A DNA stretch of 64,000 nucleotides from Camellia lanceoleosa (Eukaryota; Streptophyta; Magnoliopsida; Ericales; Theaceae). Positions 22,416-35,000 of the stretch are shown one piece after another. Numbering within the stretch: position 1 is the first letter of the stretch; each line of letters begins with the position of its first letter. The stretch lies in NCBI GenBank assembly GCA_025200525.1, contig CM045770.1, positions 85,646,084-85,710,083 of the forward strand, read 5' to 3'. A model generated the notes under the pieces. The model did no database searches. It was not told where the DNA came from and was given only the letters and a program-made list of their open reading frames with translations. Made by a program: the position numbers and the translations under genes.

Positions 22416-22571
22416 TCTAAAGAAGTATCTGCAAAATATTGTCGAGATTAGCATATTACCAAGACTTGGAAAATAGTGAAGGACAAAACGAGCTTAGCCG
22501 ACGTGCTAAATGGAAGAAACGATATAAGTTCCATCACCTCGGGATCTTAGGTAAGAGAACCTAAGGCGGTT

Positions 22572-23089
22572 ATTGGAGACATAATTTTTTAATAACAACA
22601 CGTGGCGAGGTGACCGAAATGTCGTAGAGGTATCCGTGTTTTAGTCATGTTTACAAGAGATGATCTTAGCTAATTTGAGGTTATTTTGAAGAAACCGGAA
22701 TCCGGGATAAGCGGATAAGGGACAAGAGTCCTAGAATGAGTAAGGACTTTAGTTTGGGTAAAGATAAGACTCTTAGAGTTTATCTCAATCCTATTAGGAG
22801 TCCAAGATTAGCGATAATCCTAAGTCCATTGAAACTAGGCTTCTATTGGGACTAGGTTTGTTTTTAACTATAAAAAGAGGCACTCTCATGGGTCTAAAGT
22901 ATGCTTTTTGTATTACGAATAGTGAGTTAAGTACTTTTGCTATCTTTGAGAGATAATGACTTGATCATTGTAGTGCCCCAGATAGGCGAACCACAGGAAT
23001 CTCTTTTTTACATAGCAGGTCATTAGACAATCTATTACATCGGTGTTCTCGGTGAGTACTTGATTGGTAGTATGGTTAGGAAATTGACA
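22572..23089 (+). repeat. 3' LTR of the short non-autonomous element
   Basis: Begins 'ttggagacataatt' and ends 'aaattgaca'. A clear target duplication is not visible; 'gattg' occurs close to both outer borders but offset by two bases on the right. Confidence 0.7.
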
Positions 23090-23099
23090 CCTGATTGAT

Positions 23100-23410
23100 A
23101 TGTCTAAAAATATGTTTAAAAAGTGAACTTATATATATATATATATTTTCTTGGTTATAATTGAGTATTTAAGTCAATTCACGTACTTCTCAAGTAATTT
23201 TAGGATCATGAGGTTAGTTGATGGATTTGGGAAAGAAATTTGAAAAAAAAAAAAAAGTAAAATATAAATAAAATATAATTACATTTAACACCACTTTTCT
23301 TTTCAAATTTATGAACCAAATATAATTTGAAACTAATGACTAAACAAACTTCAATGTCCTTGAATTGACACGAACTCAAGATTTTTAATCTTATTTTCAA
23401 AGATTTACCA
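23100..23410. other. AT-rich intergenic stretch
   Basis: No coding or repeat feature beyond short A and TA runs. Confidence 0.5.
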
Positions 23411-23413
23411 CTT

Positions 23414-23636
23414 AGGGTGGATTTGGCAAGAAGGTTGGGGGCTAAAATAGCCACAAAAGACAAAATAGGCTATTTTAACCCCAAAAAAATAAAACATCGC
23501 ATTCAACATAATCATTACACTCTTCTCTCAAAAAAGTCAAAAATCAAAAAAGCTAAAAAGCCCCAAACCAAGCTTTTTAGCGAAATAAATAATAAAAAAA
23601 AGCAAAAAATAACCCACTTTCCAAGCAGGGGCCAGG
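23414..23636. mobile_element. AT-rich MITE-like element, recurrent family, copy a
   Basis: Ends are imperfect inverted versions of 'tttggcaagaaggttggg', with internal 'ctaaaatag', 'aataaaacatcgcat' and 'aaaaaagctaaaaag'. The same words recur at 26787-26998 and in several MLO introns. Confidence 0.5.
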
Positions 23637-23639
23637 GTT

Positions 23640-26600
23640 GTGAAGCACATCCTTCTTCAATAATTATTATAAAAAATTATTTATATATGATATAAATTAG
23701 TATAATTAAAAATTATATCAAATATTTTGATACAAATTTTAAAATTATAAAAAAAAAAAAAATTGTAAGTAATTCCATAAATGGCACCAATTAGCCTCAT
23801 TCTCTACTCTAGTTTATGTTAAGTTGTGTTTGGATATTAAATTTTGAGTGTAAATTTATGTAAATAAAGGAAATTAAAAAGAAAATGCTTAAAATAAAGT
23901 GGTTTTTTGGGTTAAAGTAGTGTAGGATCATCTATTCTTTTATCTCAAGACACCATCAGCATTAAACCCTGTCTTAAAATTTTTACATTTTAAAACATGT
24001 AATTTAATAATTATAAATGTTTTTAAGTAGAAGGATATAAGAATTTGTAGGCAGCGATATATTTAGGCTTTGTGTTGGTCTCTTCTCTTTTTTCGACCAA
24101 AAAAAACAAAAAAAAAACCAAAGAACATCAAAAATCTGATGGGGTCGTGTGCGTTCGTTTTTGGACCATTGGGTCAATTTTGGTTTGGGTTGGGCTCACC
24201 TTGGCCCAAATACTGAATAGACTAAAATTGAAGTTGAAATCCGTAGATAACATTTGATGTATCTTGAGTTGCGCTCACCTGGGCCTGGCCTAATAGCCCC
24301 ACAGCTTGATAACCATGAAAACATTGTGACACCACCGCACCCACTAAAAAAAATTCATTTTCAACCATAAAAAAATCATTCTATTTGATTTCGTTTTTTA
24401 AATCTGTTGACATTTTATACACTCTGCATTTTCAATCAAAACACTTGTTATTGTCTTTATAATTTTACAAATACCATTTGTTAAAGAATTGGGAAGTCCA
24501 TAAGTGCAAAGCAACATGGACCCAATTTGTACCTAACACTAGACCCTAACACATTTATTTAAAACTCATATCTACTTAAAATTTAAGTCCAAAAGTAGAG
24601 AGTCAATGTTTAGTAAGATCCATCTTTTTACTCTCTATTTGATGTGAGATTTTATCTTCACATATATTCAACATCATTGACATATCTTTGTGAATGTGTC
24701 TTGTTTCTTTTTTTCCTTTTTGTATGAAATTATGTTTTTCACTTATTTTCTTTTGATATAATATCAAAAATACTAAATATTTCAAAACATTATCATAAGA
24801 TGTAAGTGCTGTATAAAATTTTGTTTACTAGTTAATTATTTTACTCATAAGGCGTTGGGTTCAATTCATCTTTAAAAATAAAAATAAAATAAAAAAATTT
24901 TAAACATTAATCTCCATTTATCCACTTAGTTGGTGGATGTTGGATGAATCTGATTGTTTTGGCGGTTTAAACTTTACAAATTTTAAACATTTTTCAACTT
25001 ATAATTCACTACTTTAAGGCCTTATTTGGCCCAAAATTTTTTATTCTTCATTATTTTTAAAATTATCAGCATATTAGATAGTGAGGGAAGACTTAAAAAA
25101 ATAGTTTAAGTGATTTAAAAATGTTCTCAACATTGTAGCCCAACCAAAATAATAAGCAAAATAAAAATCCATTGAAGAAAAGTATGGAATGGTTTTCTTT
25201 TCTAGGATAAGGAAAATGAAAATCCATAAAAGAAAGCTATTGAATGGTTCAACACAAGCACATTAGCAAACAGATTGTTAATCCTAATAGATTAACAAAC
25301 GACAATATTTAATATTTAACAAACAAAAATATAAGAGAAGAGAATAGAAGAGAAGAAAAAGAAAGAGCAGAAGAGAAGAAATTATTTAATATAGTATAAA
25401 ATTAAGATAGATGGATAAATTATAAATATACCACTTGAGTTTGTTTAAAGTATAGATTATTTTTGTGATTTGAAAAATTACAAATATTCTATTATCAAAT
25501 TTTATTATGTAACAACATTAATTAAAAAATGAAATTTATAATTACTCTCCTATATAATAATAAAATTATTAATTAAAACATATTTCTAATATCATTAAAA
25601 CTGTTAGTTGATTTAAGTGATTTTTTAATAAAAGTAGTGATTTGTTATAAAATTAGAAACCTTAGGAGATAAAATGTAATTTTCAATACCATAAGGGGTG
25701 ATTTGTATTTTATTCAAATGTCAAAAGGTGTATTTGTAATTTATCCAAAATATTTATTTAATTTATTTTTATATTTGTTAGAAATATTAATTATATAATG
25801 TTTGAAAGAAAATATTATAAAATATATATTTAGCAAATATAAATAAAAATTAAAAATAACATTTAATTGTTAAATATATAATAAAATATGACAAATACCA
25901 TAAATATTATTTTTTTACTATTAACATGATACAGTGGTGCAGTGGGAAGAATGATGGCTTTCAACACATTATTAGGTGCTGAGTTCAATTTTTATGAGCA
26001 CATTTTAAGAGTTGTTCACGGTCCGGTTACAGTTAAATTTTTTTTAATTCGTCATCTATTTCTGTTTTTATATTTATTTTGGTAAAAATTTATTTTAAAT
26101 TATGTCAAACAAAAGTTAAAGAGACGAACAATTCATCACTCGACTTGCACCGGCAAAAGTGAAAATTACATTCGCATCTATTCCCTCAAGACGATTCATT
26201 CGTCCAAAAATTTTATTCCAAAAATTAGGTGATATTTGTGGGGTATTCGAGTCTCTATCACTTCTAACTTTAATTGGTCCCCATCAGTGAAATATAGTTG
26301 CCAACTTGCGTAAAATTAGGTGAGACATCACCAATCAATTTCAAAATTAGGTTAGACATCTAAAAGTCACCAATCAATTTCCAAAATCTCAAATGATAGA
26401 AAAATATTTTTTATTACAAATTCATAAAAAAATTTCTAAATTTAATTATTAATATTTATAAAATTTCTTATTAGCTTATAATTACTTTTTCAACACTCCA
26501 CTGATGTGATATTTTCTATAAAAAAGAATTCTCAAAAAACAAAAATATTATGAATCATTAAAATCTATTTTGAATTTTAGTCTAAAAAATAAGTGTGTAG

Positions 26601-26786
26601 TGTAGATTTAAAATTAGTAAAATGTAAATTACATTCAGAATAAATATAATTCATTAATTTATTTTTTTAAATAAAATTTCTATATTTATAATGTTATTGC
26701 CTCGAAAAAGGGGTTTTTGAAATTTCAAGTTGCTTACTAGTACAACTCTCTTTACTTGTCTCCATATGCCTGGAGTCTTAATCAAA
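23640..26786. other. AT-rich intergenic DNA
   Basis: I see no gene here. It holds simple A/T runs, a possible diverged element at 25010-25110, and no ORF with recognisable composition. Confidence 0.5.
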
Positions 26787-26998
26787 TTAAGGCACCATTT
26801 GGAAAGGGCTAAATCAGGCTTTTTGGATTATTTTAGTCATAAAAATAAAATATCGCATCCGATTCATAATCGAACAACCTTCTTTACAAAAAAAGTCAAA
26901 AAAAAAATTTAAAAGTCATTCGACTAAATTTTTTAGCCTAAATTAAAATAACTAAAAAAGCTAAAAAAAAAAAAGCCCTTTTCCCAAACGACACCTAA
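26787..26998. mobile_element. AT-rich MITE-like element, copy b
   Basis: Ends 'ttaaggcaccatttggaaag' and 'ttttcccaaacgacacctaa' are inverted with a few mismatches. A TAA or TTA at each end is compatible with a three-base target duplication of the PIF/Harbinger type, but that assignment is inference. Confidence 0.55.
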
Positions 26999-26999
26999 A

Positions 27000-28599
27000 T
27001 GCCCACAAGGTCTCCTTACTCAAAAGAAGACAAACTTGATATATATATATATATATATAAATAATAGAAAAGTCATAGAATAAATACGACATTTATGGTA
27101 ATTATTTATTTTTTAATGTTCAGACTTTTCAAATGAAAAGCTACAATTATTACACGATATTAACAATCAACGCTAGTATAATTTGGGGAATAAAATAAAA
27201 TATTAAATAAAATTTTGATATCCGTCAATAATTTCTATTTCATTATAGGCGATAACTAATAACGAGACAAAATTGATTCAAAATCGAATATTTTAAGTAT
27301 AAAATCGATACATTATTAAAAAAGTATGAGTTGAATTGATTTTTAAGTGATAGTTTAGAGGTTTTAAATGAAATTTTCTTTTTTATTCAACTTTAGCTGG
27401 GAATTTTCAATTTTTTCATTTCAATCATTCATTTATTTAATTAATAAATTACACTTTACATAAGAATTTCATTTTTATTTCTTACTTTTAAATTGTAATA
27501 ATCAAACTTTAATTTGTGTTTCAAAATTGTCTGCCCATTTTACCCATTCGTTTAAAATATCAGTGAAAGTTGAAATCCGAATGATCAAAGTAGAAGTTGA
27601 GTAAAATTGAAGGCTAAGGGCATGTTTGATTAAATGAATTAGAGTATGAGATTGAGATTATTAATTCATGAATCAATTATTCTATATTTGTTTTAACGTT
27701 TTGGTTTAAGATTGTTAATCCAATGAATAATTAATCTAACAAATTTGTAAGATTATTAATAATGGGATAAGGGTGAGATTATTAATTCAATGAATAATTT
27801 ATTCTATTAATCCAATTAGATAGTAAATACCACACTAATTTAATAAGATTATTAATATCTCACTATTAGTCTTATGAATTAAACATAATTTAAAAGTATA
27901 ATCTAACTTATAATTTTTTCTTCTAATACCCCTAAAACCTACCCGTGTCGCTCCCGTGAGATCATTTTTAGTCAAAACGTGAGATCACTTTTAGTTAAAA
28001 AAAAATTAATAGTGACAAGAGGATCACGTAGAAACACATATTAAAATCGAAAATTTTAATTATTGCAATTGAAAGATGAACGTCAAAATCAAAGTATTTA
28101 AAAAAAATGAAAGGTAAAAAATATAAATTATAAAAATCAAATTGATAAATTATAAAAACTACAACAGTAATTTGTCAAAAAAAATTTTAAAAAAAAATCA
28201 TATATGTAGAAAGTAAGACAATTGGAAGCTTCTTTTCGTCAACATCTCAATGAGCAGCCAAACAAAAAAATAAAACAAATGTATCCTTTTATTATTTACA
28301 AAGCTTTGCTAAGTGAAAAGGCCTCTAAGAAATAAAGCCTCCATTTTTGCCAATCTCATCTCATCATTATCCCCAAAACTTTGTCCTAAAATCTCTGCAT
28401 TGGCCACATGGATATTAGTAATCCTATGCGTTTAAAATTAAAAAATAAAAAAAGTACCCCAAAAAAAATTAGTTGGACAATATATTTTTGTTTTGCTTTA
28501 ATATTTTAATTTTATATACTTGGCATTAATGCATTGCAGAAACTAATTCAATCCTTTCATAGTCATTCAAGTACTAGCTCTTTTATCAAATGAAAAATC
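27000..28599. other. AT-rich intergenic DNA downstream of MLO
   Basis: Contains a possible foldback at 27600-27895 ('gggcatgtttgattaaatg' against 'gaattaaacataa' inverted) and a (TA)n run near 27038. No gene seen. Confidence 0.45.
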
Positions 28600-28605
28600 T
28601 TTATT
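28600..28605 (-). terminator. Candidate poly(A) signal of the MLO gene
   Basis: AATAAA on the minus strand, about 90 bp after the MLO stop codon, a usual distance. Such words are frequent in AT-rich DNA. Confidence 0.3.
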
Positions 28606-28690
28606 ATTTCCTAATCCTATATCAATCTCGGTTTGTGGCAATGGAGCCGCTTGTTTTTAGCTCGAGCTCGGCTCTTGGTTGTTGTGGACA

Positions 28691-29057
28691 TCAGTCCATA
28701 TAACCAAGCTCAATATTATGGTGGTGGTGATGTGACAACGATCCATCATCACCGCCACCGCTTTGGTAGTGGTGGGGTGGTGGTACGAAGGGGAGGCAGA
28801 TCCGTCGGTGTCCCAATGCTCGCATCGAAGTTTGTTGCATTTGGGGATGTATGGGCTGTCGGTCATCTCAGATTTGTGGTGGCGGAGGAGGTAGACAGGA
28901 GACATGTGGTGGGACGGTGTTGCAGGGCGGCTTGACATGGGGTCACAGTGCCGGACTTCTGGATCTCTTTGATGTGTTTTCTAGCTGTGTGGTGCCAGTT
29001 TCGTAGAGCCGCTGCTACTCTCTCGTTGAATATGGTTGGCTTCATTGTTGAACCCAT
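28691..29057 (-). CDS. MLO: MLO exon 15 (calmodulin-binding domain and C-terminal tail)
   Basis: Starts [14 protein letters not shown], then [17 protein letters not shown], the amphipathic calmodulin-binding helix with its key Trp. A missing A after GTVTP shifts the frame into [20 protein letters not shown], a conserved MLO tail string. A further shift occurs near 'cccatacatcccc'. The most plausible end is [16 protein letters not shown] with stop at 28691-28693; alternative frames stop at 28657 or earlier. Acceptor CAACAG. Confidence 0.88.
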
Positions 29058-32000
29058 CTGTTGAATTCCATAACAAAGATAAATTATAATTTTGAATGTT
29101 TGGGCAGAAAACAGAGGGAAAAAATTGAACACAATAGACTAATGATGTACAAAATTAAAATTATACAAAACGATGGGGCATATTTAGATTTGTTCATTTT
29201 AAATAAGAGGATCATAATTTTCTACAATGAACCGTTTAGAGTATATAGTTTTATTTAAAATAAAATAAAGCAAAATTTTAATCGTTTAGAGTATATAATT
29301 TTATTGTCATTTTACTTCAGTTTTAATTTAAATAATTAGAATATATACTTTGCTGAGTATATATATTTGTTACCTGAGTTACAAGGGCATACAGAGGGAG
29401 AGTAACGTAGCTGCACAGAATCTGTATGATGACTCTGATAATCACAAATATAATATAGTAAGCAACAATTGAAATGTGTTAGAAATTTTTATGCATTAAT
29501 TTGATATATATATATATATATATATTTATTTGTGGGGAAAAAAGAGATTTTAGACTCACCCCATGGAGATTCTGTTGATCACATCTTCCAAATGCACATG
29601 GAAACATGAATTAATTCCGACTTCATGCTGCCAAAATTAAAATTGAAAGAAGATGAGATATATATGGAGTTAATGTGCACATGATATTTAGGGCTCTATT
29701 GGGATCACATAAAAACGCATGGTTTGCGTTTTCTGTAAAACAACTGGCGTTTTTTGCCATTTGGGAAGTGTGGAAATTTAGTTGGAAAATTACTTATTTA
29801 CCCTTAACATTTGTATTTTGGGTAGATTGGGTGAAATGTAAATTTTGAAGTTGAGTGAGGGTATTTTAGTCAAATTACTTCCAAAAGTTTGGTTAAAATC
29901 AACTTTTTACCAACTTCCCAAATCACTCTAAAAAATCTTGGTTAAAAGCAAAAAAATTAATTTTTACCACCTTCTCAAAATAGTACTTAGGCTCCATTTA
30001 GATATTTAGGGAGCCTAAAAAAAATACCATTTTCACCTATTTATAAGAGTTTGGTGGCTTACCAAAGTCCATGCAAAAGCAAGCTGAAAGGCATTCTGCA
30101 TTGATTGATTGACACACCACAAAAAAATAATAATTACAATTAGTAAAACGATCATGCCTGAATAAAACTGTTAAAGAATGTGCCTATACCTAATATACAT
30201 TTGTTTATATGGATTAGGTATCATATTTTTTAACTCAAAATTTTTATTTTATTTTTATTTTATATACTCAGAGGTCATTTGGGATTTGACTTTTTCACTG
30301 GCAGTTGGGAGTGTTGGGCATTTTAACATATTTTATTTGGACGATATCACTTTTTATTATATTATTTTAAATTTAATTCATAAATAAAAAATTAAAAATA
30401 TATTCATTTGCATCATCCCAAAAACCCTCTTAAATTTTTTTAATTTATTTTTGTTTTTGTTGTTTTGTGTGTATAAAATTTTTTAAAAAATAATTTGGAA
30501 AGTGAGTATTTTATTGATTTTTTTTAACTAATGACAAATGTATTTTTGACATTTTAATTAAAAATTGACTTTCTAAAAACATTCCAAACAACTTAATCGC
30601 ACAATTGTGTCTTAAGATTCTTGGTTTGATTAAAAAATAAAAATAAAAATTTTGAAGACGCAGAATATCATCAGATCGTAGGTGTAGAAGAAGATGAGAG
30701 AAAGGGACCTCAAAGAGGACAAAGTTGATGAGGTAGAGAATGAGGCAGGGACAGTTAAACCAAAAGAGGTCATCACCAGGCTGAACCACTGGGACTCCCT
30801 TCACTACCTCTCCTCTCTCTTATACTCAGGCCCATCTTTGTTATTATCACCTGTAATTTAGTTCCCACCAACAGTATGATCTGCACCGTCCATCCATCAT
30901 CATCTACCCATTAGATAACAATATTCTAAATAATAAAAAACTATTAAACTCAAAACAAAAATTAAATAATCTTACAATTAAGGGGATAAATGGTAGCCAA
31001 AGATACGAATACAAGCCTGTCCACAAAAAATAAAAATAAAAACCAATAGAGTTTAGTGAAGCATATACAAGAGAGTGAAGCATAAGAAATAAAAATAGCA
31101 GTTCGACTTCTCTCTCAGTCAAGCATATGCAAGAGAGTTTATTGAATTTTTAGATTGTGCCGATGGATAATTTTTTTGTAAATTAAAATTTTAAATTTTG
31201 TCTATTCACAATGTTGTTTTTTCTCGAGCTCAGGTGTATGCAGAAAAAATTACTGGTTAGTTCAGAACATTACGTAATCATGTTTTGATCAATCATAAAT
31301 TTACATGTCGTTTTATGTTTTTCAATCACACAATATAAGATCGTAATTCGATATTTTCCATCAATTAGAATGCCGTAGGACACTTGTGACGATCAATTAG
31401 AATGCTGCGTATGTTTTCAATTAGAATCTTGGCGTATGTTTTTCAAGCTCAATTAATGTTTAATTTTTATATTTTTTGTTAAGTAAAAATTATTATTTTA
31501 TTTGTTTTATTTTTTTTGAAATTTTTTATTTTATTTTTATTTTTTAAAATTTTTTTACATGTTGGGCATTTTTTTAAAACATTAATGTTTAATGTTTTTG
31601 TATTTTTTTATTTGTTTTATTATTTTATATTTATTTTATATAAAAATAATTTAACAATCTCTACACTAACAACTATCATCAAAACAAACACAATTTTATT
31701 TAATCCCTTCACTATCAATTCACTCACTAACAATTCCCTCACTATCAATCCTCTAACTATCAATCCCCTTCATTTTACCTCTGAAAACAAACGGGGCCCT
31801 AGATTTATAGTCCATTCGGATTAAGATAAGTCTTGGGCGAGTGGATTATTAGTCTCGACAAGAGGTGGTATTAGAAAATAGTATGTACTGCTTAGTAAGT
31901 TTTAGGTTGTTACTTGAACGTCTGGTAGGTTAACAGTCAATTGTAATTTTTTACATGTTGGACATTTTTTTTAACATTAATATTTAATGATTTTATATTT

Positions 32001-35000
32001 TTTGTTAAGTAAAAATTATAATTTTATTTGTTTTACTATTTTATATTAAAATAATTTAACAAATCCACACTAACAATTATCATCAAAACAAACACAATTT
32101 TATTAATCTCATAAGCTATTAGAGTTAGTTTGGGATGTAAATTGACTTTTTAACTATTTTAACCTAGGGCTAAAAGTCTCATTTGAGATAGATTTTTTAC
32201 TTTTTTAGCTTTTATGGGAGAAAAAATAAAATGATTATTATTTGAATGTGACATTTTGTCTTATTCAAATTAAAGTTTATTTTATCTTTTAAGTGACTAT
32301 TGTAGTCAAAAAACTTCCGCTTAACTTATGCCAAATAAGAACTTAATTCTCTTACTATCAATTATTATTAATCTAATTTTAAAAACAAACAAAAACTTAA
32401 ACTACTAAACATTTATAATGGGGAGCTGTAACTAATCTCCCTCTGTTTTTTAAGTAAAATACTTCTTGTTTCCATGTAAAAAAAATGTTACTTTTTTGCA
32501 GTTTCTTTTAGTGGTATGCCCACTATTTATTTTGTTAATAAAAGAAGGAAAGAAAGTCTACTCTATTTTGTCATAATTAAGCTTTCGTTTAGAGTGTGAA
32601 TTAATTTTTTAATTATTTTAATTTGGAATTAAAGCATCATTTAGGATGGATTTTTTTAGCTTTTATGATTTCTGTGACAAAAAAATAAAATAATTATAAT
32701 TTAGATGTAATATTTTTTTTTATTAACTTTTTAACTTATTTTATCTTTTTAAAATTATTTTAACCGAAACCATTCCTGCAAAACATAGTACTAAAGAAAT
32801 ATAAATGATAGTACTCACCATGGGTATTAAAGAGTAGGAAAACCACAGCAAAAAACCAGATTGGTGGACTGTGAAAATTAGCAAAATAGTTGTTAGTCCA
32901 CACAATGGCCAAAAAAAAAAAAAACTCAGATGTTAAATATATGTAATATAAAGATCTAAGTAAAAAATAAAAAAATAAAAATTGAGAAGAAAAAATAACA
33001 GATTAATTATGCATGAACTAACCTAATTCCCACAACCACCTTGAAATCTTCTTCAAGTGACCTATTGATATACTTCTGAAAATCAAATTTTGAATGGCTT
33101 TGAGGTGCCAAATGTGCCTGAAATTATAGAACCAGAACTTCATAAGCTTAATAATGTCACCAAAAAAAAAAAAAATGTTTAAATTTCTCAAATATTTTCG
33201 AAAGTCTTCTAACCATTAGTACTGTTTTTTTTTTTTTGGATATAAAATCATATACCTTAAATTTTTAAATAGTTATTTTTAATCTGTAGATGTAATATTT
33301 GCAATGAATCTTATCAAGTAGTAATTTCTTTTTTTTATTTAGAAAATATTAGTTAAACTATATGATATACATAAATACATTTTTTACCAATTTTTCTTCT
33401 AAAAAAACAAATCCTTGTATAGATGGACAAATAATGTGAAAGAGCGATACCATGATGAATCCATGTCTCAACGTCAAGTAATCAACTTTTGGAACCGACC
33501 TTACAAATTGTCTGAAAAAGCAAACCTGCATTAAAACCAAGAAAGCAAAAGCAGAAAGTGTGAAAATTGTGAACCAACCAAATTGCCTGCCACACAACCC
33601 CATAATTATTAGAGAGATAGAAAACAATCATGCTAAATACTACTAATATGGTGGAAAGATATGAATCCAAATTGATGGATAGAAAAAAAAAAAACTTAAA
33701 ATTTATGAGGCCTTGTCTCAAAATAATAGTCCTTTTTTTTTTTAAGAGTAATATCAATAAAAATTTTATTAAAATTTTATTAAATATTTATATAGGTGTG
33801 TGGGGGTGAGCAAGGAATACGTGAAATTAAATGTAATCTAATCCCAGGTCAGGTCCAATCAGGATATGGGTTTGGATTGCTTTGAATCCATAGTTTGGTT
33901 AGGATTGAAGAATTAAGTCCACGGATTGGTTTTGATTGAACCCTCTGGTTTGATTGGAACCGATCCGAGACAAATATGCAAATAGTCTATATTTTTATTA
34001 TACATCATTCCTCATAATATCTTCTCTTATTCTATATAAAACTTAAATTCAAACCTAAACCATTATAATATCTTCTTTTATTACTTTTGTTTATTAGTTT
34101 TTTAGTTTTAATTTATAATGGACTAAATTCTTATGGTGAAATCGGTTTTTCTTATGATTGTTTAAATTCTAGAACAATATGTTATTATTATAGAAAAATA
34201 TATTGCTATTGTGAAACTAATATAGCCTATATTTATATTTTTATGAAATTAAAATGTTATATATATATATATATATGTTTTTGTTATTTAATTATGTGAA
34301 TCCGTGGTCAAACCGAACCAATCCGTGTTTAAATGGATTGGTTGGGATTATTCCATGATTTAAATGAATTGAATTGGTTCCAATTTTTGAGAACAGTATA
34401 TAGCAGATTGGTCCTAATTTACCTCAATCCTATCAATCTGGACCGTGCTCACCTCTATGGGTGTGAAACTCACACCATGTAAAATCTCACGTGGGTTATA
34501 CACTCATGTGAGACATTTAATAAAAATTTTGGTAAAACTTTTAATATTTTTAGCAATTTTGTTTTGAAATTTTTAATTTTTTAGTTAATACAATTATTAT
34601 ACTTTAAAAAAATTAATTTTTCAAAATTATCTTTTGATAATACATTTTTTTTTAGAGAATATTAATTGTCATAATTGTACTTTTTATGTTGTTAATGAAT
34701 TTAAAAGAAAGGCAAAATAAAAAAATTCATATATTATTTTTGTCCTTAATTTTTGAAAAAGAACTAATATTTTGAGACGAATGAAATATATGATATGAAT
34801 CTGAACACAATAATTTATTTAAGATATTTCTATAAATAAATTCTGTATAATGTAGACATTGTTATTTTGAGAAGATGGTTAAAATTTGATTTTTTTTTTA
34901 AATTTTTTTGGCTTTTTTAACTTTTTATATAAGAGATAATATGAACTAAAATGTGTTAAAAACTGATTTTGACTCTCTTTTTTTTTTTATAAATATTCCC

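Larger units (their letters stand above)
20844..23089 (+). mobile_element. Short non-autonomous LTR retrotransposon with tandem array
   Basis: Direct LTRs of about 520 bp (20844-21366 and 22572-23089) share 'cgtggcgaggtgac', 'ggacaagagtcctagaatga', TATA boxes at 21136 and 22868, and 'gagtacttgattgg'. The word 'tttggcgccgtctgtgg' right after the 5' LTR is a well-known plant Ty3/gypsy primer site. The 1.2 kb interior holds a gag-like fragment in broken frames and a tandem array but no pol. LTRs differ at many sites, so this insertion is older than the 5604-17113 element. Confidence 0.8.

Noticed and set aside
28633..28935. 100-codon plus-strand ORF
   Set aside because: It is antisense to the last MLO exon, whose minus-strand reading matches the MLO tail.
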